NCBI GenBank assembly: GCA_018857735.1
Contig: JABMCL010002049.1
Span: 1,052,001-1,116,000, forward strand
Direction: 5' to 3'
DNA length: 64,000 bases
Origin: Alviniconcha marisindica
Lineage: Eukaryota > Mollusca > Gastropoda > Provannidae
Part shown: positions 57,726-64,000 of the stretch, one piece after another
Layout: the number at the start of each line of letters is the position of its first letter
Position numbering within the stretch: position 1 is the first letter of the stretch
Made by a program: the position numbers and the translations under genes
Notes under the pieces: model-generated
The model's input: the letters and a program-made list of their open reading frames with translations, nothing else
Database searches by the model: none
What the model was told of the DNA's origin: nothing

Positions 57726-58715
57726 CTACTTCAGAAACTTAGTAGTAGTACTTAACTCATCAACATGTTTCAAATCTCAGGCTTGTGCTTCAATTTTTGT
57801 AAAATAAATTTTCTCTCTCCTTAAAACCACTGATTACATGTATGATAAATCGTGTGAACAAACCTGTCCAAATACAAACCCCAGCAGTGAAGCTTTGCAG
57901 CAGATAAATTTTTTGCAATTTAAGAGCTACATTCAAAAAATAACTTCCTGTTGTTGTTTTGTGGTCTTTTCATCAAATGTGTTATTTTTAAAAATTCGAT
58001 ACCGTTCATGTGTTCAAAAAACAAAAGCAAAACAAATAACCCCCACCAACAAGCATGTTCCTAAAAGGACACTATGGAATGAAGAAGGAAAAAGAAAAAG
58101 GAACAATGAAATGTCTTTATGCTGGTGATGTATATTCAGTGTTATGCCATGAATCCATACCAAATACTAGTGTAATCACATATGTTATATATATGATTAA
58201 AAGGATGAGTGCATAATATCAGTTGAATTCGGTAAATAAAAAACCCAAAACGTATGTGTTGTTTTTCTATCGGTCTGTGTTCAGGTATATGTTGTGAGAA
58301 GATTTTCATGCATACAGTGACAGCAAAGAACAGAGCATAAACAATAATGAGATTAAGCGCTTTAATCTGTACACTATACAAATAACATCTGCCATGTACT
58401 AACAATACAGCTTTTTCTCTCCATCTCATGTCTCCACATTCCCTCTCCTTTTTTCTTTCTGTGTCCACTGCAATCAGCTGATGACAATAACCACACCCGA
58501 GTTCCTCCAGCACTACAAATCAAAACTAAAATGAAGTGATCTTCTCTGACAATTGCCACCAACCCCCCCCCCCCCTCCCCCTCAAAAGAAAAAGAGAAGG
58601 AAAAAAAAAAAACTGAAGAAAAAAGAACATCAGCTTAGTGGACATGTACTGTTCATTCAGATGTGATTTTTCATGCATGCGCACACACACACACACACAC
58701 ACACTGTTTTTGATT

Positions 58716-58942
58716 GCTTTTACGTGGTGCTATTCTCTGCTCTTGAGCAGACTCGCTGTGATTTGTCACGTGATTGTGAATGAGTGACTGTAGCCTTTCA
58801 AAGCAGGTTTTTGAATATCCACTGCAGTGGTGTATTTACAGTGCTGTTTGTTACATGGCTGGTGCCACCTGAAACTGCTGCTGTCTCGGCACCTGTTCTG
58901 TGGACAGCATACAACCGTGCACCAGTTTACAGTGTTATTCAT
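58716..58942 (+). repeat. Dispersed repeat D, copy 2
   Basis: Matches 8864-9053: gaatgagtgactgtagcctt, tttttgaatatccact, ttacatggctggtgccac, gaaactgctgctgtct, catacaaccgtgcacca, gtttacagtgtt. Confidence 0.75.
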
Positions 58943-59166
58943 GCTATGTCCCTTTAACATGACCGTGCCTGGATCACAGCTTTTTTCACAAGGACTCGAC
59001 ACACTCCCAAAATAGTAAGCCCTACCAGTTCATGGTCATTGTCATCATCATCGAACTCAAAGCTTCCAGCGCCTGTGCCTGTTCAAGGCAGACTCTGAGA
59101 TCAGCCCCCCCCACCCCCCCCACCCAACACATCCAGATGGACGGGAAGAAGCTGCGAGTGCCGTGA

Positions 59167-59275
59167 TCACCATGCACTGAAGTCCTTCAGCTTGTACAAG
59201 GAGCCTTCTGTTGTGGTCTTTCTCTTCTTTGCTTCATCTGTGGAGTCTGGCTGTGTGTCATCTGCAGCTCTCTTC
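59167..59275 (-). CDS. PPIL2: PPIL2 last exon and stop
   Basis: Acceptor tatgctgtaaacag. Encodes KRAADDTQPDSTDEAKKRK... and the end LKDFSAW-stop. The Lys/Arg clusters could serve as a nuclear localisation signal. Confidence 0.92.
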
Positions 59276-59995
59276 CTGTTTACAGCATAGACAGTTGAGC
59301 AAGTGTGAGAGCAAGTGAGTGTTGTGATGTTGTCATGACTGTAGCGGACAATAAGCCTCAGATGAAAAGGAAATGAGGAGAAACAGGCATGGTAGAACAC
59401 ATGTAAATGGATAGTAATCAAGATGAACACACACACACACACACACACATATATAATTATAGTCCCACATGCAAACACACATGCAGAGTTCTGTTCCACA
59501 GATAGGGTGTGGTATTACAGAATACTGCGACCCCAAAGCAACGACTGTTATTTCTTTGGTCAACAAAGGGGATGCATAAGAGACACTAAGGTAGAATCAA
59601 CCCTACCAACGAACCAACAAAACAAGCACACCCCCCCCCCCCCTCCCCATGCACACACAGACACACACACACTATGTTACAGGGAGGTAATAAATGGAGA
59701 GAGAGAGAAAAAAAGCCCAACTCACACAGCTGTTGTGTTGATGTATTTGCCGATCCCTTGCTTGAAGACACGTGGACCTGTGTCCACTTTGGATTCCCGT
59801 TTCTTTCGTTTTGCAGCTTCTTCCTCTGCCCGCTCCCTCTCCTTCTCCTCCTCTCGCTCCTTGGCAAGCTGAAACAGTTATGGCAGAGTGAGCATGTAAA
59901 AGCTAAAACAGACCTGGCACAAACAACAACAGGATGGAAATTACAACATCACTTACACAGCCTAAGTTTTGAATATGGCTCTCTCTGTCTCCCTC

Positions 59996-60030
<35 letters not shown>

Positions 60031-63000
60031 TGCTGCTCACTCACACTCAAGCCTGCACACACATGCATGCATGTACACATGTATGCACACAGGCATGCCT
60101 GCACACACTCACACTCATGCATACACACTCACACTCATGCATACACACACACACAAACACACACACACACACACACACACCTCTCTCTGCCCCTCTCTTT
60201 CTCATGTCACAACTCATTCGTCAGAGATCAACAAGCTGACAGACTACCCGACATTAGCGTGCTACCTGATACCCTGATCCACCCTGCAGCATTAAAACCA
60301 TGTCAACCTTGTTTCTTCAGGTCAATGAACCTGCCAACTCACCGATTTACAAACGCATCTTGTTTACCTGGTGCGTGTTTACCTGACACATAAATCTCTC
60401 ATCTCTGCCTGACCTCTGGTTGCTTATCACGCGTGCAGTGCATGTTCCGTGTGTGTGTGATTGTGTGTGTGTGTCACAGACAGAGGGAGAGAGAGAGAGA
60501 GGTCAAACTCAAAAACTTTAATACTCAAAGATAGTAGCGTTAGGTCCATTTGGACCTATCTAACAGCCAGTCCTAGCTATACTACAAACACAAATAAGCA
60601 CAACTATACTACAGATATTATAAGCACAAATAAGCAACTGGTTAATGCAGTTCCACAGAGTTCCTACAAATGTGCAGAAACATTGGAATTAAATTTCTTC
60701 CATGGACATACATGCAGACAACAATCAAATTTTTAGGCAATCGTGTGATTCAAACAAATGTCCAAATTTGACGAATGGTTATTCTCAGACATATAATTGT
60801 GCAGATTTCATTTGAAACAAGGAAGAGAAGTACAGGATTTTATACTTTGAGGCAGGGAGTTCTAGAGGGATGCTCCAGCGAAGAATACACTAGTTTTAAA
60901 CAAGTCAAGCCTTGACCTTGGCACACAGAGGTTATTCCTGGAGTTACTGTAGTGGGACTGGTGACTAGTGAAGTGTTGTGCCAGGTGGTTTGGGGAAGCA
61001 TTATTCAGAACTTTACGCATAAATACTCATTTACTGTAAGTGAGCTGTTGCGGCAGGTTTAAAATTCCAAGTGCACTCGTCTTTTACTCTGCAGATAGGA
61101 AAGGATCAATTTGCCTGCCCTTCGATGTACAGAGTTCAAGTGTACTTCACCACAGTCATCCCACACTACTGATGCATAATTGATGTGAGGTTTTATGTGA
61201 GTGTTGTAGAAGACTTTTCTGGTGTTGATGTTGCAGTTGAGAAAGAAGGAGTTTTTTTGACATGCTTTTTGCAAATGTGTTTGATCTGTGCTTGCCATCG
61301 AAATTTGTTGTCAACAATGAGACCTAGTAGGTGATGTTCAGTTACATTTTCAATATTCTGACCATCCAATGACAGCCTCAATGATAAGTCTGAGAGCTGG
61401 TGCTTTTGCTGTGTAGAAATTACCATTGACTTTGTTTTCACAGGATTAATGAACATGTGATTAGTGTTGCACCACACTGAAATACTGTAGTGTTTATTGA
61501 ATTTGCACAATGATTTTTTCCTGTTGTATGCAGTGTACTGTCATCTGCAAGCATATATGACATTCTGCAGAATCTGGTTGTATATGCAGAGGTAGTTCAT
61601 TAATATAGATGCAGAGGAGTACAGGTTGTACAGAGTGACCCTTGTGGCACACCATATTTAACAGTTCTTTCAGACAAGTAGGAGCCATGGATAAAGAGAG
61701 AGAGTGAGAGAGAAAGAGAGGCAGAGGAGAGAAAGGCAGAGACAGAAAGTGATGTTTTTGTGTGCTTGAGAGAAAAAGAATAATCTGTGTGTGTGTGCAT
61801 GTGCACGCATGCATGCGTGCGTGCGTGCATGTGTGTGTGTGTCTGCATCATCTCTCTCTTGATATATAAATGAGATTCAACTTGGTCACAGACAAGAAAG
61901 CTGACTTTACTAAAGTGACATTTCAGTTGGGACATTCTATGAAATAAAAAGAAATCGATCACCCACCTGCTCATCTGCCTCTTCATAGGGATTGACAAAT
62001 ACGGTGCAGCTCTCAATCACAATCTTTTCCTGCACACAAAGGCACACAGAAACTGACAAACACAGTGCAGCTCTCAATCACAATCTTTTCCTGCACACAA
62101 AAACTGACAAACACGGTGCAGCTCTCAATCACAATCTTTTCCTGCACACAAAAACTGACAAACACGGTGCAGCTCTCAATCACAATCTTTTCCTGCACAC
62201 AGAAACTGGCAAACATGGTGCAGCTCTCAATCACAATCTTTTCCTGCACACAGAAACTGACAAACACGGTGCAGCTCTCAATCACAATCTTTTCCTGCAC
62301 ACAGAAACTGGCAAACATGGTGCAGCTCTCAATCACAATCTTTTCCTGCACACAGAAACTGACAAACACGGTGCAGCTCTCAATCACAATCTTTTCCTGC
62401 ACACAGAAACTGGCAAACATGGTGCAGCTCTCAATCACAATCTTTTCCTGCACACAGAAACTGGCAAACATCACAATCTTTTCCTGCACCCAAAGGCACA
62501 CAGAAACTGACAAACACTGTGCAGCTCTCAGTCACAATCTTTTCCTGCACACAGAAACTGACAAACACGGTGCAGCTCTCAATCACAATCTTTTCTCGCT
62601 CTCTCAAAACAACCTTTTGCTGTCAGGTTTTTTCCCCCATACAAACATTTCACAGTATGACACTGCTCTTTTTTGCATTTGACCGCTATTTGATACAAGG
62701 CACACACCAATTAAAAAGCTTGTTGCTGCCTGGCAACTGTTTTGTGTGTTCTGGTGGTGGTGGTGGCAGTGGTTGCAGTGTATGTGTGTGTGTGTGTGGG
62801 GGGGGGGGGGTGTAAGTAAGTAAACTGGTGCTTTTATGCCCAGTCAACCAGTACAGTTATGTCAGTGTGATGTGGGGGTGGGGGGGGGGGGTCTAAATTT
62901 ATAGTAACAAACAAAACCAACCAACCAAACAGAACTCAGATTAAATGAACAAATGTAATGAACAAATCATTCACCAGATCAATCAAGTAAATCCACCCCA

Positions 63001-64000
63001 TCAATCCAGCCATGCACTCCCCCCCCCCCCCTCCTCCTGTCCACCCACCATACCTTTGGTTTGTCCTTTTTGTCCACTTCCACCTTCTCCATGGCATCCA
63101 GCGTCTCCAGCCCACCTACAAGCCTGAGAGAGAGAGAGAGACACACACACAGGCATTTGTATTCTGTACAACATTGTATTCTGAGATTCATGTTGAAACA
63201 ACTCTACATCACACACCTGAAGTCAGAACACCTCACATGGATCTATGCTGGAACTGATGAAAAAGGGCAGCCACCCCCCCCCCCCCCCCCCCCCCCCCCC
63301 ACACACCACATATATCAACTCCACATGTTGTACAGCCTGAATTCTGTTCTCCACATAAAAAGAATAAAAACATGCAACACACACATACACACACACACAC
63401 ACACATGTATACACATGCACACACACACACTGAATACAAACCTCCCAAACACTGCATGTTTCCCATCCAAATGTCGGGCAGATCGGAATGTGAAAAAGCT
63501 GAAAACAATAGCACAAATGTCACAAAAAGAAAGGAAAAAGAAGAGTTACATGCAAACACACAGTGATCAGCATTGACAAGAAGCCTACTACAACTAAATA
63601 TTTTGGCACCATTACTGGCCTGTTTAGCTTCTTATCATTTGAATGACTTGTAGTTATTATTGTTTCCACTTGAGGTGTCTCAACATGGATGTAGTTTATA
63701 TTTGAATTTTGTACAGCATGCCAAGCTCTTTTATGTTAGAGGTTCACGCTATATAAACATTTCATCATTATTATTATTATTAAACAGGAGCAGCAAAATA
63801 GATATCAGCCTGTATGGTTAAGTGTAAAAACACTGGACATCAGTATGGTTAAGCGTAAAAACATTGGACATCAGTATGGTTAAGTGTAAAAACAATCTTT
63901 TACATGTTTGTTGGCAGTTACATAACACTACATTGACCAGCACTCACAACTGTGACTTGTTGGTGTTGGGGCCACTGTTGGCCATACTGAGCACACCACG
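59167..64000 (-). CDS. PPIL2: PPIL2 (Cyp60) C-terminal part, six exons; 5' end outside the window
   Basis: Minus-strand exons 64000-63948, 63498-63442, 63123-63054, 62029-61967, 59868-59726 and 59275-59167 join in frame to 164 residues plus stop. PPIL2 is a nuclear, spliceosome-associated protein with an N-terminal U-box and a cyclophilin-type peptidyl-prolyl isomerase domain. The part seen begins RGVLSMANSGPNTNKSQFF (cyclophilin core), continues with LDGKHAVFGRLVGGLETLDA and VFVNPYEEADEQ, then a Lys/Glu-rich helix. The tail holds FKQGIGKYIN and ends LKDFSAW. These are family landmarks (human: FRQGVGKYIN, GDFSSW at the end). The U-box lies to the right of the window. All junctions are GT-AG and phase-consistent. 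Confidence 0.92.
59429..59452. repeat. (CA)n microsatellite in PPIL2 intron
   Basis: Short CA tract between the last two exons. A poly-C run lies at 59631-59643. Confidence 0.9.
59726..59868 (-). CDS. PPIL2: PPIL2 exon (charged helix and KQGIGKYIN)
   Basis: Acceptor aactgtttcag, donor GCTGT|gtgagt. Encodes a Glu/Arg/Lys-rich stretch (likely coiled or helical) then GPRVFKQGIGKYINTTA, a landmark of PPIL2 C-termini. The 2.1-kb intron before it contains a LINE. Confidence 0.93.
59995..60182. repeat. (CT)n and (CA)n/(CACACT)n simple repeats
   Basis: CT repeats at 59995-60013 and CA-rich, ACACTCAC-type repeats to 60182, in a PPIL2 intron. Confidence 0.9.
60480..61700 (-). mobile_element. 5'-truncated non-LTR retrotransposon inside a PPIL2 intron
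   Basis: Minus-strand frames carry reverse transcriptase landmarks in the right order: SERTVKYGVPQGS, YINELPLHI, the catalytic LADDSTLHT (about 61530-61555), NPVKTKSMVIS, HLLGLIVDNKFRW, and HIKPHINYASVVWD with SVHRRAGKLIL. Frameshifts and stops break the ORF. The 3' part (60505-60722) matches 30790-31010 and ends in a CT/GA tract. It starts 5'-truncated in the palm domain and has the same orientation as PPIL2. Confidence 0.85.
61967..62029 (-). CDS. PPIL2: PPIL2 exon (EKIVIESCTVFVNPYEEADEQ-type, 21 codons)
   Basis: Acceptor gtgtgcag, donor CAG|gtgggt, phase 0 at both ends. Contains the family motif (V)FV-x-PYEEAD. The first part of this exon and its acceptor are the source of the 51-bp array immediately upstream. 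Confidence 0.93.
62030..62610 (-). repeat. 51-bp array derived from the PPIL2 exon and its 3' splice site
   Basis: About ten units of 51 bp. On the minus strand each reads tgcag|GAAAAGATTGTG..., encoding EKIVIESCTVFVSFCVQ. The first 12 residues equal those of the real exon at 62029, and the unit ends with the acceptor-like ttctgtgtgcag. Two variants (CTVFVSF and CTMFASF) alternate, giving a 102-bp higher-order period over much of the array. One unit near 62465-62515 is rearranged. The unit next to the real exon has 10 extra bases (61 bp), shifting the frame. Confidence 0.92.
62757..62895. repeat. GGT/GT/G-run simple repeats and dispersed-repeat head
   Basis: GGTGGT, GT and G runs flank the block actggtgcttttatgcccag, tcaaccagtacagttatgtc at 62824-62864, related to 55937-55980. 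Confidence 0.7.
63054..63123 (-). CDS. PPIL2: PPIL2 exon (LVGGLETLDAMEKVEVDKKDKPK)
   Basis: The acceptor follows a (CT)n tract ending cag; donor AAG|gtatgg. Encodes the last helix of the cyclophilin fold (VVGG-x-x-VL-x-x-ME) and the DKPK linker. Confidence 0.93.
63272..63300. repeat. Poly-C run
   Basis: About 28 consecutive C in a PPIL2 intron; a CA microsatellite follows at 63375-63432. Confidence 0.9.
63442..63498 (-). CDS. PPIL2: PPIL2 exon (FFFTFRSARHLDGKHAVFG)
   Basis: Acceptor attgttttcag, donor AG|gtttgt. Contains FFTFRS, LDGKHAVFG and the split Arg, matching cyclophilin (Q)FFIT...LDGKHxVFG. It completes the peptidyl-prolyl isomerase pocket. Confidence 0.93.
63806..63898. repeat. 31-bp tandem repeat, three units
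   Basis: cagtatggttaagtgtaaaa, acactggacat occurs three times in a PPIL2 intron, about 50 bp from the exon donor. Confidence 0.88.
63948..64000 (-). CDS. PPIL2: PPIL2 exon (cyclophilin core; partial at window edge)
   Basis: Encodes RGVLSMANSGPNTNKSQ and two bases of the next codon, with donor TT|gtgagt. The MANSGPNTNxSQFF motif is the cyclophilin active-site strand. Confidence 0.92.

Larger units (their letters stand above)
57577..59166 (-). other. PPIL2 3'UTR and downstream region
   Basis: Minus-strand sequence after the stop. Candidate poly-A signals on the minus strand are ATTAAA (58361-58366) and AATAAA (57577-57582). Which one is used cannot be told. A C-rich run (58563-58580), a short CA tract (58681-58703) and repeat D lie within it. 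Confidence 0.3.

Overview
The window is animal nuclear DNA, most likely from a gastropod mollusc (caenogastropod type). The evidence is intron-split genes with GT-AG boundaries, extreme microsatellite density ((CA)n/(GT)n tracts up to about 270 bp, (TA)n, (GA)n, poly-C/G runs), several tRNA-derived SINEs and decayed non-LTR retrotransposons. The species is an inference from style only. Nothing looks bacterial or plasmid-borne, so there are no operons, ribosome binding sites or CRISPR arrays.

Only a small part is protein coding. (1) At the left edge (+) are the last two exons of an EF-hand protein, followed by poly-A signals. (2) At 6266-6389 (-) is one exon of a Kazal-type protease inhibitor, whose 3' splice site abuts a (TG)n tract of about 270 bp. 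(3) At 43858-49402 (+) is a cytosolic (PAPS-dependent) sulfotransferase in five exons, 310 aa, with all PAPS motifs. A phase-compatible exon at 39235-39438 may add a 68-aa N-terminal extension. (4) At 64000-59167 (-) are the last six coding exons of PPIL2 (Cyp60), a U-box/cyclophilin protein, ending in the DF-S/A-W tail typical of the family. A few weaker exon candidates are given at low confidence.

The rest is repeat landscape. Minisatellite arrays lie at 11.13-11.79 kb (46 bp), 11.96-12.87 kb (41 bp), 23.8-25.0 kb (72 bp), 46.9-47.1 kb (48 bp), 49.83-51.05 kb, 52.3-54.37 kb (60 bp) and 62.03-62.61 kb (51 bp). Dispersed families with two or more copies inside the window include a full-length tRNA-SINE of about 318 bp (5.35 kb and 41.46 kb), a 412-bp element (28.96 kb and, inverted, 36.76 kb), a 340-bp element (2.59 and 47.67 kb), a 200-bp element (8.86 and 58.7 kb), and non-LTR fragments at 10.6, 20.2, 30.8, 31.5-32.2, 33.1, 39.9, 42.2 and 60.5-61.7 kb.

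The most interesting theme is tandem or partial duplication of exon/splice-junction sequence. The PPIL2 exon at 61967-62029 has its acceptor and 5' half amplified about ten times just upstream of it. The sulfotransferase has a second copy of the end of exon 3 with its donor inside the following intron. The sulfotransferase intron 1 carries three copies of an 81-bp unit containing an acceptor-like site. The coding genes are not functionally linked to each other in any way the sequence shows.
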